A DNA stretch of 64,000 nucleotides from Photobacterium damselae (GCF_003026815.1 NZ_PYOG01000001.1:186001-250000); one strand, 5' to 3'. Shown: positions 25,515-35,995, counted from the stretch's first letter. The notes: generated by a model from the sequence alone, not told the origin. Translations and numbers: made by a program.

Positions 25515-26603
25515 TTATGACTGAGGACTGACGGTAAGTTTAATATTTCGCAGTTTTTCAATAACGGCAGGATCTTCCGGCATTGGGAACTGACTGATTT
25601 TTACAACAGCGGCCTTCGCTGCTCGGCATAAGGTGTTATCGCCAGAAACCTGGTCAACATTTAACAATAAACCATTAGCCGATAAACGCATACTCAGCAC
25701 ACACTGCTTACCAATAAAACTTTGATCAGTCAGTAAGTTCTGCTGAATCATTTGTTTATAAATAGCACCATAACGCTGAGTTTCATCGGCAATAAATTGA
25801 CCTTTAGCACCACCACGCTGTTGTGTTTCGGCTTCTAAACCATCAAAGATATTATCTAATGCTGCTTCTTGTTGCTGCTGTTTAGCTTTCGCTTCTGCGG
25901 CTTTACGCTCAGATTCTTTACGTTGTTTCTCAGCTTCGATACGTTTTTGCTCTGCCAGTTTAGCGGCTTCTTCAGCTTTCTTCTTTGCAGCCTCTTTAGC
26001 TTTACGATCTGCCTCTGCTTTTTTCGCAGCTTCTTCTGCCTTGCGCTGTTCAGCTACTTTTTGCTGGCGAAGTTGCTCAGCTTTTTCTGCTGCTTCTTGC
26101 TTTGCTTTGCGTTCGGCTTCAGCTTTTGCAGCCGCTGCCTCTTTAACTTTACGCTCGGCATCTGCTTTTTTCGCTGCCGCTTCTGCTTTACGCTGCTCTA
26201 CTAACTTTTGCTGACGCAGTTGTTCGGCTTTCTCTGCAGCCTCTTGTTTCGCTTTACGCTCTGCTTCGGCTTCACGAGTGGCTTTTTCTGCCGCTAGTTT
26301 ATCTTCTTTAAGCTTACGAACTCGCTCAGCTTCTGCCTTGCGTTGCTTTTCAAGCGCATCAGCTTGTTGCTCAAGACGTTTAAGTCGATCTTGCTCTGCT
26401 TTTTGCGCCGCTTGTCGCTGATCTCGTATGCGCTGAGCTTGCTGATGAACAAGAGCTGGATCAACGACCACAGCCTGAATCGCATTACCCGCAGGCTTAG
26501 ATTCAGTCATGGCAAAATCCGCCCCCCAAATCAGAGCAATTAACAGTAAGGCATGAAGAAATAACGATATGATGACAGATGTCGTGTAGTTGTTATTTTT
26601 CAT
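25515..26603 (-). CDS. tolA: Tol-Pal system protein TolA
   Basis: TolA spans the periplasm from TolQR to TolB/Pal and transmits the proton motive force. The 362-aa protein has one N-terminal membrane helix (about 8-28, [15 protein letters not shown]), a long Ala/Lys/Glu-rich helical domain II (about 55-255) and a globular C-terminal domain (about 265-362, with the Cys pair in KQCVLSMRL and [10 protein letters not shown]). Domain II contains a 49-residue tandem duplication (112-160 and 161-209). Length is within the usual range for the family. Confidence 0.96.
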   Translation of the reverse strand: MKNNNYTTSVIISLFLHALLLIALIWGADFAMTESKPAGNAIQAVVVDPALVHQQAQRIRDQRQAAQKAEQDRLKRLEQQADALEKQRKAEAERVRKLKEDKLAAEKATREAEAERKAKQEAAEKAEQLRQQKLVEQRKAEAAAKKADAERKVKEAAAAKAEAERKAKQEAAEKAEQLRQQKVAEQRKAEEAAKKAEADRKAKEAAKKKAEEAAKLAEQKRIEAEKQRKESERKAAEAKAKQQQQEAALDNIFDGLEAETQQRGGAKGQFIADETQRYGAIYKQMIQQNLLTDQSFIGKQCVLSMRLSANGLLLNVDQVSGDNTLCRAAKAAVVKISQFPMPEDPAVIEKLRNIKLTVSPQS

Positions 26604-26613
26604 TCAAGGTCCT

Positions 26614-27057
26614 TTACTGATCAATCGGATCGGTCATTAGGCCAACCGAACTCACACCAGCGGTATTAAGCGCATCTAACGTTTCAATAATATTAGCGTA
26701 AGGAGTTCTACCATCCCCACCCACCATCACTAAAACTTTAGGGTTCAATTGTCGCTCTGCTTTTACTCGTGTGATTAAATCATTTAAGCTCAAGCCTCGC
26801 TGAACATCTTCATTATTGACACTCAGACCTAAGTTACCGTCTTTATCGACTTCGACAATAATCGGTGGTGTATCACTCTCACCATTTAAATCTGCAACCG
26901 TTTGTGCCGTATGCGTAGAAGGTAAATCGACATCAACCCCCTGACTGACAAACGGCGCGGTTACCATAAAGATAATCAGCAGCACCAGCATAACGTCGAT
27001 ATAAGGAACAACGTTAATCTCTGCGGTCATTTTGCGCTTTTTCGGTTGATAAGCCAT
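26614..27057 (-). CDS. tolR: Tol-Pal system protein TolR
   Basis: TolR is an ExbD-family stator protein. The 147-aa sequence has a cytoplasmic N-terminus (MAYQPKKRKMTAEINVVP), a single TM helix with the proton-path Asp in PYIDVMLVLLIIFMV, and a periplasmic peptidoglycan-binding domain. It forms the motor with TolQ and lies two bases from tolQ and ten bases from tolA. Confidence 0.97.
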   Translation of the reverse strand: MAYQPKKRKMTAEINVVPYIDVMLVLLIIFMVTAPFVSQGVDVDLPSTHTAQTVADLNGESDTPPIIVEVDKDGNLGLSVNNEDVQRGLSLNDLITRVKAERQLNPKVLVMVGGDGRTPYANIIETLDALNTAGVSSVGLMTDPIDQ

Positions 27058-27059
27058 GC

Positions 27060-27746
27060 TTACTCCTGATTAGCAGCAAACGCTTGACGGTGTAGAATAC
27101 TAGAAAACTCTTCCATAAAAGTAGCGTAAGTATGTTCTAGTTTCGCAACTCGGTTAGTTAAACGGTTATAAAACATAACAGCAGGGATCGCTGCAAACAG
27201 ACCCATTGCTGTTGCCACTAGTGCTTCGGCAATACCAGGAGCAACCATAGCTAGAGTGGCTTGCTTTACTGCGCCTAATGCAATAAATGCGTGCATGATG
27301 CCCCATACCGTGCCAAACAAGCCGATGTATGGGCTAATTGAACCTACGGTTGCTAAAAATGGTAGATTAGTTTCAAGCTCTTCCACTTCACGAGATAGCG
27401 CAACACGCATTGCTCGGCCAGTACCTTCCATCACAGCTTCTGGCACTTTACCGTTACTGCGATGAAGACGAGCATACTCTTTAAAACCCGCATAGAAGAT
27501 CTGCTCAGAACCGGTTAGATCGTCTTTACGAGCTTCAACTTCTTTGTAAAGCTGAGAAAGATCCACACCAGACCAGAAGCGGTCTTCAAAACGATGAGCT
27601 CGTGTTGTTGCCTCAGAAAGTACCTGAGAGCGTTTGATGATCATGGTCCAAGAGACCACGGACATCCCTAATAGAATCAGCATTACAATCTTAACCAACA
27701 GGCTCGCCTGTAAGAAAAGGTCTAAAATGGACAGTTCGCCAGTCAC
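27060..27746 (-). CDS. tolQ: Tol-Pal system protein TolQ
   Basis: TolQ is an ExbB-family proton channel of 228 aa with three TM helices (about 15-38, 135-155, 170-195) and the conserved [13 protein letters not shown] and [16 protein letters not shown] helices. It uses the proton gradient to energise TolA. Its start overlaps the ybgC stop by four bases (ATGA), implying translational coupling. Confidence 0.97.
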   Translation of the reverse strand: MTGELSILDLFLQASLLVKIVMLILLGMSVVSWTMIIKRSQVLSEATTRAHRFEDRFWSGVDLSQLYKEVEARKDDLTGSEQIFYAGFKEYARLHRSNGKVPEAVMEGTGRAMRVALSREVEELETNLPFLATVGSISPYIGLFGTVWGIMHAFIALGAVKQATLAMVAPGIAEALVATAMGLFAAIPAVMFYNRLTNRVAKLEHTYATFMEEFSSILHRQAFAANQE

Positions 27747-28150
27747 TTCATAATCTCCGATTTAATATGCTCTGGAAGCGCTTGAGGTTTCATTATTTTC
27801 GGGTTGATACAGGCTACCTTAACAGTTGCACAGCACAAGATTTGACCGTCATTGTTCACCAAACTTTGACAAAAATCCAAAGAGGCTTTACGGACATTTT
27901 CAACCCAGGTTTGTACGGTTAAGTGCTCATCTAAGCGAGCACCTTTACGAAAATCTATGTTCATGCTTTTCACAACAAAACTTAGATTTTGCTCAAGAAG
28001 AACATGCTGGCTCACACCGATACTACGAAGCATCTCTGTTCTAGCACGCTCAAAAAACTTCAGATAATTGGCATGATAAACCACGCCACCAACATCGGTA
28101 TCTTCATAGTAGATGGTAATGGGCCAATTAAAGATTTTAATATCACTCAT
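27743..28150 (-). CDS. ybgC: Acyl-CoA thioesterase YbgC
   Basis: YbgC is a 4-hydroxybenzoyl-CoA thioesterase-family hotdog enzyme, the standard first gene of the tol-pal operon. I use ATG at 28150 (135 aa; E. coli 134) rather than the in-frame GTG at 28159; neither has a clear ribosome site. The active-site motif is [25 protein letters not shown], with catalytic Asp in DTD. It hydrolyses short-chain acyl-CoA in vitro, and its link to Tol function is unclear. Confidence 0.95.
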   Translation of the reverse strand: MSDIKIFNWPITIYYEDTDVGGVVYHANYLKFFERARTEMLRSIGVSQHVLLEQNLSFVVKSMNIDFRKGARLDEHLTVQTWVENVRKASLDFCQSLVNNDGQILCCATVKVACINPKIMKPQALPEHIKSEIMK

Positions 28151-28159
28151 AATCTGCAC

Positions 28160-28418
28160 TGCAATATGATTTTGTTACTCAGTAATTGGGCTTACTATAC
28201 CCTAACTCGATGACCTTTCAGATAATTATCCGTTAATAAGTCGAGCCGAGCGCTATTCTACCCAATTATTTGTCGTATTTATTGGTTTCTGACAATCAAA
28301 TTACATTTCTGTTCAGGGTATATTCTCTCTGTCTTTTTTTGTCACAGTTTATCTATACTCGAACTCAGTAGCGTCCTTGCATCCTAAAAATACAACTCAC
28401 TATACTCAAGCCATAAAA
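28160..28418. other. Promoter region of the tol-pal operon
   Basis: The gap between ybgC and the cyd operon terminator has no gene. It should contain the tol-pal promoter on the minus strand, but no box stands out enough to be called. Confidence 0.4.
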
Positions 28419-28452
28419 AAACGGCTTGCTCTTTAATAAGAACAAGCCGTTT
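28419..28452 (-). terminator. Terminator of the cyd operon
   Basis: AAACGGCTTG and CAAGCCGTTT pair across a 14-base loop, and the minus strand continues TTTTATGG. It lies 17 bases past the ybgE stop. Confidence 0.9.
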
Positions 28453-28468
28453 ATTCTGTTTCAGGATA

Positions 28469-28780
28469 TTACATTATTAAATGTAAACGTAATCCTAAGA
28501 TGTAAGCTAAAACAGGTAGTGCAATTACTGGTGTAAAGAGCAACTTCCAATACCACTTATGTGGAACAAACCCCATTGCATGAATCATACATGCACAGGT
28601 AGACCAAATCATGGCTGGCGCAATAACAGGACCAAAACCCCCTATTGCATCGGCAAACTGATGCGGATTCCACATCACGAGTCCGGTTGTGACTACAGCC
28701 ATCACAAAAGCTAATATTCTCACTGGAAGATTAGCCAATGGCGCATGAACTGCTGTAATTACACTGTTGATATTACTCAA
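28469..28780 (-). CDS. ybgE: Cyd operon membrane protein YbgE
   Basis: This 103-aa inner-membrane protein with three hydrophobic helices is of the YbgE family, encoded with cytochrome bd genes and of unknown exact role. The start is TTG at 28780, which overlaps the cydX stop (TTGA), so translation is probably coupled. Downstream helices include LPVRILAFVMAVVTTGLVMW and a C-terminal PVIALPVLAYILGLRLH. Confidence 0.88.
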   Translation of the reverse strand: MSNINSVITAVHAPLANLPVRILAFVMAVVTTGLVMWNPHQFADAIGGFGPVIAPAMIWSTCACMIHAMGFVPHKWYWKLLFTPVIALPVLAYILGLRLHLIM

Positions 28781-28881
28781 TCTTCTTTGTCCATATCTTC
28801 GGTTGTTTCAAGCCATAATGCGTTGATAATACCGAATGAACATGCCAGTAATACACCTAGAATCCAAGCAAAATACCACAT
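28777..28881 (-). CDS. cydX: Cytochrome bd-I accessory subunit CydX
   Basis: This 34-aa protein has a single membrane helix, beginning MWYFAWILGVLLACSFGI and ending with LWLETTEDMDKED. The MWYF start, the Glu in the WLE motif and the position directly after cydB are diagnostic for CydX, which stabilises the CydAB haems. Its TGA stop overlaps the TTG start of ybgE. An AGGAG ribosome site precedes it, and cydB ends 11 bases upstream. Confidence 0.95.
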   Translation of the reverse strand: MWYFAWILGVLLACSFGIINALWLETTEDMDKED

Positions 28882-28892
28882 GGTTAATCTCC

Positions 28893-30029
28893 TTAGTACA
28901 ATGAGTTTTTGTTGTCTTCGATAAATTTATTATCAAGACGACCAAACATTTTGTAATAACACCAAGAGGTGTAAGCCAAGATAATTGGAACCATAACGAA
29001 GGCTACGCCTGTCATGATCTTCAGAGTTAGCTCAGAAGATGTTGCATCCCAAATGGTCAAGCTTACATTCGGCATAATGCTCGATGGCATAATGAATGGG
29101 AAAGTCGCAAAACCGAAAGTTAGCACGACACCCGCTAATGTTAAGCTTGAGAATAAGAAGGCAAAACCTGCACGTTCAGCACGTGAAGCAAGCATGGTTA
29201 GAACCGGCATTACAACAGCAAGAATTGGTGCAATCCACATTGCTGGGTATTGAGCATAGTTAAGGAACAATGCACCAGAAACTACTTCTACCTGCTTATT
29301 CAGTGGGTTAGATGGAGCAAAGTGATCCATTGTTGAAGTCACTACATAACCATCAAGGCCATGAGCCCAAATACCTGCGATAATAAACGCTACTGCTGTT
29401 GCAATAGATGTTTTCATTGCCACTGCACGAGCACGTACATGAACAGCATCTGTTGTTTTCATCTGTAGGTATGCCGCGCCCTGAGTCAGGATCATTAGCA
29501 CACTAACAACACCACATAGCAATGCAAATGGGTTTAGAAGACCCAATAGATTACCTTTGTAGGTTGGAATCAGTAGGTTATTTAATTCAAATGGAACACC
29601 TTGTAGCAGGTTACCAAACGCCACACCAAAAATTAATGGTGGAACAAAACTTCCTACAAATAAAGCGTTATCCCATGCGTCACGCCATTTAGGCTCAGCA
29701 AGCTTTGAACGGTAGTCAAACGCCAATGGACGAAGCCAAAGAGCTGCTAGCGTCAAAATCATTGCAAGGTAGAAGCCTGAGAATACAGTTGCGTAAACTA
29801 GAGGCCACGCTGCAAATAGAGCACCACCTGCGGTGATTAACCATACTTGGTTACCATCCCAGTGTGGAGCGACAGAGTTAATCATTACACGGCGTTCAGT
29901 ATCTGTCTTACCAATAACTTTAGACAGCATACCTACGCCCATATCGAAACCATCAGTGATAGCAAAACCGATGCATAACACACCAATTAGTATCCACCAG
30001 ATGAATCGCAAAGCTTCATAATCAAACAT
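28893..30029 (-). CDS. cydB: Cytochrome bd ubiquinol oxidase subunit II
   Basis: CydB is the second core subunit of cytochrome bd, which oxidises ubiquinol and reduces oxygen with high affinity. The 378-aa protein starts MFDYEALRFIWWILIGVLC, has the GFDMGVG motif in the first helix, MINSVAPHWDGNQVWLITAGG and eight to nine TM helices. Length matches E. coli CydB (379). It lies 18 bases after cydA. Confidence 0.97.
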   Translation of the reverse strand: MFDYEALRFIWWILIGVLCIGFAITDGFDMGVGMLSKVIGKTDTERRVMINSVAPHWDGNQVWLITAGGALFAAWPLVYATVFSGFYLAMILTLAALWLRPLAFDYRSKLAEPKWRDAWDNALFVGSFVPPLIFGVAFGNLLQGVPFELNNLLIPTYKGNLLGLLNPFALLCGVVSVLMILTQGAAYLQMKTTDAVHVRARAVAMKTSIATAVAFIIAGIWAHGLDGYVVTSTMDHFAPSNPLNKQVEVVSGALFLNYAQYPAMWIAPILAVVMPVLTMLASRAERAGFAFLFSSLTLAGVVLTFGFATFPFIMPSSIMPNVSLTIWDATSSELTLKIMTGVAFVMVPIILAYTSWCYYKMFGRLDNKFIEDNKNSLY

Positions 30030-30047
30030 TGCTATGGTTCTCCCTGA

Positions 30048-31634
30048 TTACGCTTCTACTTGACGTGATACAGCATTTTGCTGCGAGTCAATTTTTTCAA
30101 AGTGATAACGGCCAGTCTTTAGACTACTTGGACCTAAACGAGCGTACTTAATCATTAGGTATAGCTCTGCAATCAAGAAGATTGTGTATAGTGCAATAAT
30201 ACCTAGTAGTGATAGCCATAACTCATAAGGTTGTAGATTCGATGCTGCCATATGAACAGGTAGAACTTCACCTACTGCCCATGGCTGACGACCGTATTCA
30301 GCAACAAACCAGCCAGCTTCTACTGCAATCCATGGTAGTGGAATACCATAAAGAGCTGCTTTAAGAACCCATTTCTTCTCTGTGATCTTATGACGGCAAG
30401 ACTGAATAAATGCCATACCGATGATACCAAGCATTAGCATGCCCGCACCAACCATCACACGGAAGCTCCAGAATAGCGGCCAAACGGTAGGGATTGAATC
30501 GTCAGTCGCTTTTTGAATATCTGCTTCAGTTGCATCTACTACGTTTGGCGCATAAGGCTTCAATAGTAGACCGTAACCAAGGTCTTTCTTAACTTTATCA
30601 AATGCTGCAATATTTTCAGGTGACTTGTCACCAGCACGAAGTTTATCAAGTAAACCGTAAGCGATCATACCGTTACGAATACGGATTTCGTGCTCTTTCT
30701 TAAGGTCAACAATACCAGTTACTTGCTCATCAAGAGAACGGGTTGCAATGATACCTAATAGATATGGAACCTTAATTTGGAAATCATTTTCCATTTTTTC
30801 TTGGTTCGGAATTGCAATCGCAGTAAAGGCTGCAGGAGCTGGCTCAGTGTGCCACTCGGCTTCAATTGCTGCTAGTTTAGTCTTCTGTACGTCACCAAGC
30901 TCATAACCAGACTCGTCACCAAGAATGATAGTAGAAATAATTGCCGCTAGACCAAAAGCTGCTGCAATGGCGAAAGAACGACGAGCAAAAGCAATATCAC
31001 GACCTTTAAGTAGGTAGTATGCACTGATACCTAGAATGAACATCGCACCTGTTGTGTAACCAGACGCAACTGTGTGTACAAACTTCACCTGAGCAACTGG
31101 GTTTAGAACCACATCAGCAAAGCTCACCATTTCCATACGCATGGTTTCGAAGTTGAAATCGGCACCTACAGGGTTTTGCATCCAGCCATTAGCCACTAGG
31201 ATCCAAAGAGCAGAGAAGTTTGAACCAAGTGCTACTAACCAAGTCACTGCAAGGTGTTGACGCTTAGACAGACGATCCCAGCCGAAGAAGAACATACCGA
31301 CTAAAGTGGATTCTAGGAAGAATGCCATTAACGCTTCGATTGCTAGTGGTGCACCAAAAATATCACCCACATAGTGAGAGTAGTACGCCCAGTTAGTACC
31401 GAACTGGAACTCCATACTTAGGCCTGTTGCCACACCTAGTGCGAAGTTGATTGCGAAAAGCTTACCCCAGAACTTAGTCATGTCCTTGTAGATTTGCTTT
31501 CCTGTCATTACATAAACTGATTCCATGATGGCAAGTAAAAATGCCATACCAAGAGTCAGAGGCACGAACAAAAAGTGATACATCGCAGTTAATGCGAACT
31601 GTAACCGCGATAGTTCGACGATATCAGTGAACAT
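30048..31634 (-). CDS. cydA: Cytochrome bd ubiquinol oxidase subunit I
   Basis: CydA carries haems b558, b595 and d. The 528-aa protein has the N-terminal [20 protein letters not shown] with haem-ligand His19-equivalent, [20 protein letters not shown], the long periplasmic Q loop (about 250-390), and the [14 protein letters not shown] signature. The ribosome site AGGAG is strong. It is first of cydA-cydB-cydX-ybgE. Two perfect FNR boxes lie 263-326 bases upstream, consistent with control by oxygen. Confidence 0.97.
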   Translation of the reverse strand: MFTDIVELSRLQFALTAMYHFLFVPLTLGMAFLLAIMESVYVMTGKQIYKDMTKFWGKLFAINFALGVATGLSMEFQFGTNWAYYSHYVGDIFGAPLAIEALMAFFLESTLVGMFFFGWDRLSKRQHLAVTWLVALGSNFSALWILVANGWMQNPVGADFNFETMRMEMVSFADVVLNPVAQVKFVHTVASGYTTGAMFILGISAYYLLKGRDIAFARRSFAIAAAFGLAAIISTIILGDESGYELGDVQKTKLAAIEAEWHTEPAPAAFTAIAIPNQEKMENDFQIKVPYLLGIIATRSLDEQVTGIVDLKKEHEIRIRNGMIAYGLLDKLRAGDKSPENIAAFDKVKKDLGYGLLLKPYAPNVVDATEADIQKATDDSIPTVWPLFWSFRVMVGAGMLMLGIIGMAFIQSCRHKITEKKWVLKAALYGIPLPWIAVEAGWFVAEYGRQPWAVGEVLPVHMAASNLQPYELWLSLLGIIALYTIFLIAELYLMIKYARLGPSSLKTGRYHFEKIDSQQNAVSRQVEA

Positions 31635-31896
31635 TGAGAACTCCTTCTTTCGCCAGGCTGACTGGCGACAGTACTACACAGTGTACCGATTATTGGTTTT
31701 AGCTTTGGTTATAGCCAATAAACCGCATCATTGGGTGACCTTCCTGGCAGCGATCATAGCTATGACGAAAGCATCCTTATTATGTTGCAAGTTTGTGAAA
31801 AACTGTTAATTTATTGTTAAGCTACAGCTAATAAAGTCATCGCTAATATTACTGATTTTCGCTCTACTCTTCAAAGAATTTATTAATCAATTTGCT

Positions 31897-31910
31897 TTGA
31901 TAAATATCAA
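31897..31910. promoter_or_regulatory. FNR box upstream of cydA (proximal)
   Basis: TTGATAAATATCAA is a perfect TTGAT-N4-ATCAA FNR site, 263 bases before the cydA start. Confidence 0.75.
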
Positions 31911-31946
31911 TAAATGCTGTTCAGAATTTAACCATCGAAACATCAA

Positions 31947-31960
31947 TTGATACAGATCAA
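31947..31960. promoter_or_regulatory. FNR box upstream of cydA (distal)
   Basis: TTGATACAGATCAA is a second perfect TTGAT-N4-ATCAA site, with its centre exactly 50 bases from the first. Confidence 0.75.
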
Positions 31961-32583
31961 GATTTTCAAAGCCATTTAGAAGGGCTGTTAGGATATTTAA
32001 ATAGGAAATTTTTAAATCTGCTCATGAGTAAATCACGTTTATTCACAACCTGTTTTTAATTTGATACAAAACTTACATTTCACCCGAAAAAAATAAGGCA
32101 AAGATGATAATTCACTATGCATCTTTGCTGTATTTTCTAAGAGAACACCTTAGATTTATCATGGATTAACGTAATTTAAGCCAAATTAAATACATAAATA
32201 AAACTAATCCATTTAACCTTTCACCATAAAGATAAATTACGGTGTTTTGGGGCTATTAACTTGAAGAAATATGGCTCATATAAGGAAATAAAACGTGCTG
32301 ATTCAGAGGAAAAATTCGAGGTGATTTTTATCGTATAATGTATTGATAGCGGTAGAAGTTATGGCAAATTTAATTGCCAGATTGAGCATTTATTCTAAAA
32401 AAATTTTTTGGCAATTAGCCAAGAGAAACGTGATTAATTAAAGAACGGACAAAAAACAGCCAAACTACAAAATAAATTCACTCCTTGCATGAGTTATCCT
32501 GTAATTGAATTTGTTTTTTATCTGTTACCAGCATCACAAAAGATTCATTTAATTTGCATTAATTATACAAATTAAACATTAGA
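31961..32583. other. Long AT-rich intergenic region between cyd and nan genes
   Basis: No gene is visible. A motif set at 32196-32211 and 32244-32253 (AAATAAAACTAATCCA, then GTTTTGGGGC and, 18 bases after the start of that box, TGAAGAAA) also occurs at 1916-2000. The rest shows no structure I can support; an unannotated small RNA is possible but not demonstrated. Confidence 0.5.
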
Positions 32584-32620
32584 GACAAAAAACGAGACTG
32601 TCAGAGTCCCGTTTTTTGTC
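32584..32620. terminator. Terminator downstream of nanQ
   Basis: GACAAAAAACG (32584-32594) pairs with CGTTTTTTGTC (32610-32620), with a further GACT/AGTC pairing inside. T tracts exist on both strands, so it can also stop transcription entering from the cyd-side gap. Confidence 0.8.
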
Positions 32621-32663
32621 ACATGCCACCACCTTTATAATAACTTAGTATTAACAAAACCAG

Positions 32664-33143
<480 letters not shown>

Positions 33144-33193
33144 TTATAAAAAGGCCCAGATGACATCTCAGTACATCTGAACCTTAGGGGGAA

Positions 33194-34072
33194 CTAGGAA
33201 TTCGTTTCGTTGACCCATAAAGCAACACCCACTAAGCCTGCATCTGCTTGTGTTTTTGCCGCCACTAATTTGGGACGATACACTGCTGGTAACTCGGCTA
33301 ATTGTGCTGCAACTAGCTCTCGATATCCTTGGGCTAAGCCCACACTGCCACCAAGGGTGACTGTATCTAAATCCAGCGTAATAGTGAGATCAGCAATTAA
33401 ATTAGCAATCGCCTTTGCTGAATTTTCCACACAGAAAGTGGCGTGAGGATCTCCGGCTAAAAAAGCTTGGTACGCTTCTTTACCTGTACACTCCTCGCCC
33501 CAACGCTGACTGGTTTGCTTTGCAATGGCGGTTCCTGATGCGATAGCTTCTACACAACCAATGCGGCCACAGCCACAACGAGGGCCATGAGGATCGGCGA
33601 CTGTATGTCCGGCATGGCCTGCTATACCACGTGGGCCAACTTGAAGCTGACCATTAAGAACAATTCCAGCCCCTACCCCTGTTGATACAGTAATAAAGGC
33701 CATATTGTTCACAGGCTGTTCAAGAGCTTTAAACTCAGCCCATGCCGCCGCTTGTGCATCATTAATCACATCAACATCACAGCCCATAATAGCGATGATT
33801 TCTTGCTGTAAGGGATAGTGGTTTAACCCACCTAAATTAGCCGGATTTAATGCTTTGAGAATGCCATGATCAATAATACCGGTTGAAGCTACAGCAACCT
33901 GTTCGACTTGGCCAATATACGGTGTTAATAGCTGACGTAACGCTTCAGTCATCGCATCGGGTTGCTGCGAACTGGGAGTGGCAATCTGTTGTCGATTAGA
34001 AACTTGACCATCTCGCACTATCGCACAGGCAATTTTAGTGCCTCCAATATCAACAGCTAACACTGACTTCAT
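33194..34072 (-). CDS. nanK: N-acetylmannosamine kinase
   Basis: NanK phosphorylates ManNAc to ManNAc-6-P. The 292-aa ROK-family protein has the phosphate loop [14 protein letters not shown], the [15 protein letters not shown] segment with the catalytic Asp, [10 protein letters not shown], and the ROK zinc site [21 protein letters not shown]. The start overlaps the nanE stop by four bases. An NAGK/glucokinase activity cannot be excluded from sequence alone, but context points to NanK. Confidence 0.93.
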   Translation of the reverse strand: MKSVLAVDIGGTKIACAIVRDGQVSNRQQIATPSSQQPDAMTEALRQLLTPYIGQVEQVAVASTGIIDHGILKALNPANLGGLNHYPLQQEIIAIMGCDVDVINDAQAAAWAEFKALEQPVNNMAFITVSTGVGAGIVLNGQLQVGPRGIAGHAGHTVADPHGPRCGCGRIGCVEAIASGTAIAKQTSQRWGEECTGKEAYQAFLAGDPHATFCVENSAKAIANLIADLTITLDLDTVTLGGSVGLAQGYRELVAAQLAELPAVYRPKLVAAKTQADAGLVGVALWVNETNS

Positions 34073-34776
34073 GCTATTGCCTCAATCTTTTGTGGCTCAG
34101 CACTGGCAACGGCAGAACTGAACCACTGACAAATATGTTCAACTCGTGTAATCGCAGAGCCAACAGTCACACAAGAAGCCCCAGCTTCAATTGCAACTTT
34201 CGCTAACTCAGGTGTGTTATAGCGACCTTCTGCCATAACCCAACATCCCGCATTATGCAAACGAGTTACCAGTTCTACATCTGGTTCGGTTGGCACTTCT
34301 CCACCAGTATAGCCAGACATAGTAGAACCAATAATATCCACACCGAGTTGCTGACAATAGATGCCTTCATCATAATTAGAGCAATCAGCCATTACTAAAC
34401 AGCCTTGAGCTTTTATTTCTTGAACCAATGCTGCAATTTCAACTGGACGGGTACGGTGTGTGGCGTCTATAGCAATGATATCGGCACCCGCTTCTTTTAA
34501 TGCGATAACATCATCAATAAATGGGGTAATACGAATTGGACTATCCGGCAAATCACGCTTAATGATACCAATGATAGGAACAGTAACGGTTGGACGGACT
34601 GCTTTTAGATTGGCAACCCCTTCAATACGAAGGCCCGCTGCACCACCAGCCACAGAAGCTTGAGCCATCGCTGCAACAATATTTGGGTCATCCATTGGAC
34701 CATTATCAACAGGCTGGCATGAAGAGATAAAACCACCCTTAAGCTTTTTGAGAATTGGCTGTTCATTGTGTGTCAT
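34069..34776 (-). CDS. nanE: N-acetylmannosamine-6-phosphate 2-epimerase
   Basis: NanE converts ManNAc-6-P to GlcNAc-6-P. The 235-aa TIM-barrel protein has [57 protein letters not shown] and [12 protein letters not shown], all typical of the family, including the catalytic Lys (IKRD) and Glu (AEGR). It is the first gene of nanE-nanK-nanQ, preceded by two operator-like boxes. Confidence 0.95.
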   Translation of the reverse strand: MTHNEQPILKKLKGGFISSCQPVDNGPMDDPNIVAAMAQASVAGGAAGLRIEGVANLKAVRPTVTVPIIGIIKRDLPDSPIRITPFIDDVIALKEAGADIIAIDATHRTRPVEIAALVQEIKAQGCLVMADCSNYDEGIYCQQLGVDIIGSTMSGYTGGEVPTEPDVELVTRLHNAGCWVMAEGRYNTPELAKVAIEAGASCVTVGSAITRVEHICQWFSSAVASAEPQKIEAIA

Positions 34777-34804
34777 AAGTCTTACTCCAAAACATTTTTA
34801 CTTA

Positions 34805-34819
34805 TGAAGTTTGACTCCA
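34805..34819. promoter_or_regulatory. Candidate NanR operator 1
   Basis: TGAAGTTTGACTCCA fits TGAAGTnnnACTYCA with a one-base deviation and lies 29 bases before the nanE start. Confidence 0.6.
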
Positions 34820-34831
34820 ATTTAAAGCGAA

Positions 34832-34846
34832 TGAAGTTTAGCTTCA
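34832..34846. promoter_or_regulatory. Candidate NanR operator 2
   Basis: TGAAGTTTAGCTTCA is a near-palindromic copy of the same 15-bp motif, 12 bases beyond operator 1, giving a tandem pair before nanE. Confidence 0.6.
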
Positions 34847-35036
34847 AATTGGTTTTAAGAAAATAGAGATCTACTCCACGAAAATAGATGTATCTGAATA
34901 TGAAATTAGAGGCAAATCAACTTTTGAGAAGAGTTAGAAAAAAGAGAGAGGGTCAGATAAGAGAGCAAACGAAGATCGGAGTAATACCCAAGTAATTTCA
35001 AGACCTAGCACCTTAATATTACTTGGGGGCCTTAAG

Positions 35037-35912
35037 CTAAAAATCGAGCGCTTGTGTTGTCTTCAATTTTTGCGCTTGTGTACCATCCATATCTTCTTGA
35101 ACTAACAAAGCGTAAATAAGGTCGAGAACAAACAGTTGAGAAATTTTAGTACCGATGGAGTCACCTTGTAATTTACCCTGACGGTTACCATTAACCAGCA
35201 CATAATCAGCATATTCTGCTATCGATGAACGGGGATTATGAGTTAGAGCTACAGTTGTCGCTCCTGCTTCTTTTGCCAGTTTAAGCGCTTTTGTTGTTTC
35301 CAACGAGTTACCAGAGTGACTAATACCAATGGCTAGATCGCCTGGATGCAAAAGAGAAGCTTTCATATACATAAAGTGGTTATTGGTTAATGCATCAACA
35401 TTGAAACCAATACGCATCAATTTATTTTTCGCATCTTCTGCAGTAATACCCGATGAACCAACACCAAAAAAATACACGCCGTGAGATGAGCGCAGCAGTT
35501 TTGCCACTTTCGCTAAAGTATCGAAGTTAAGTAGGTTAAGCGTTTCACCTAATACGTTATTGATCGTGTTATGTAACTTCTGTCCAATAAGCTCGGCACT
35601 ATCGCTTGGGGTCACATCACTATCTAACAGAGATTTCTCATTAGGCGATGATGCAGTAGAAAGCTCTATAGCCAACTCCATCTTAAAATCTTGAAATCCT
35701 TTAAAACCCAGCGTTCGACAGAATCGGATAATCGTAGCCTCGCCCACATTTACCGCACTAGACAATTCAGCAATAGAGAAACGAGTAACATCAGCTGCAT
35801 TATCAAGAACATAATCGGCAATTCTTTGAGCTGATGGCGTTAAACTTTCTTGTAAACTACCGATCATATCTAAAACTTTACCCGCTTTTATCGCTGTTGT
35901 TTTTGCGGTCAT
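35037..35912 (-). CDS. nanR: RpiR-family transcriptional regulator of sialic acid genes (NanR type)
   Basis: The 291-aa regulator has an N-terminal HTH_6 domain (about 15-90; FSIAELSSAVNVGEATIIRFCR, FKGFQDFKMELA) and a C-terminal SIS sugar-phosphate isomerase-like domain (about 125-265; FFGVGSSGITAEDAKNKL, GISHSGNSLETTKALKLA). In Vibrio, RpiR-type NanR represses sialic acid catabolism until ManNAc-6-P binds the SIS domain. Its position between nanE and divergent nanA and the repeated 15-bp boxes on both sides support this role. It is distinct from the GntR-type NanR of E. coli. Confidence 0.88.
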   Translation of the reverse strand: MTAKTTAIKAGKVLDMIGSLQESLTPSAQRIADYVLDNAADVTRFSIAELSSAVNVGEATIIRFCRTLGFKGFQDFKMELAIELSTASSPNEKSLLDSDVTPSDSAELIGQKLHNTINNVLGETLNLLNFDTLAKVAKLLRSSHGVYFFGVGSSGITAEDAKNKLMRIGFNVDALTNNHFMYMKASLLHPGDLAIGISHSGNSLETTKALKLAKEAGATTVALTHNPRSSIAEYADYVLVNGNRQGKLQGDSIGTKISQLFVLDLIYALLVQEDMDGTQAQKLKTTQALDF

Positions 35913-35980
35913 GCTATCCCCTACTGATTTATCGTATTGATTCTATTGTTATAACATTCTCACATGGCATAACAATAATG

Positions 35981-35995
35981 TGAAGTATTACTCCA
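35981..35995. promoter_or_regulatory. Candidate NanR operator 3
   Basis: TGAAGTATTACTCCA fits the 15-bp motif with one deviation. It lies 69 bases before the nanR start, so it may serve autoregulation. Confidence 0.6.

Noticed and set aside
25869..26204. 111-codon Phe/Leu/Cys-rich frame antisense to tolA
   Set aside because: It is the complement of the Ala/Lys/Glu-rich coiled-coil region; the composition follows from the codons on the other strand.
31627..31809. 60-codon plus-strand frame overlapping the cydA start
   Set aside because: No ribosome site, no family resemblance, and it occupies the cydA leader and promoter.
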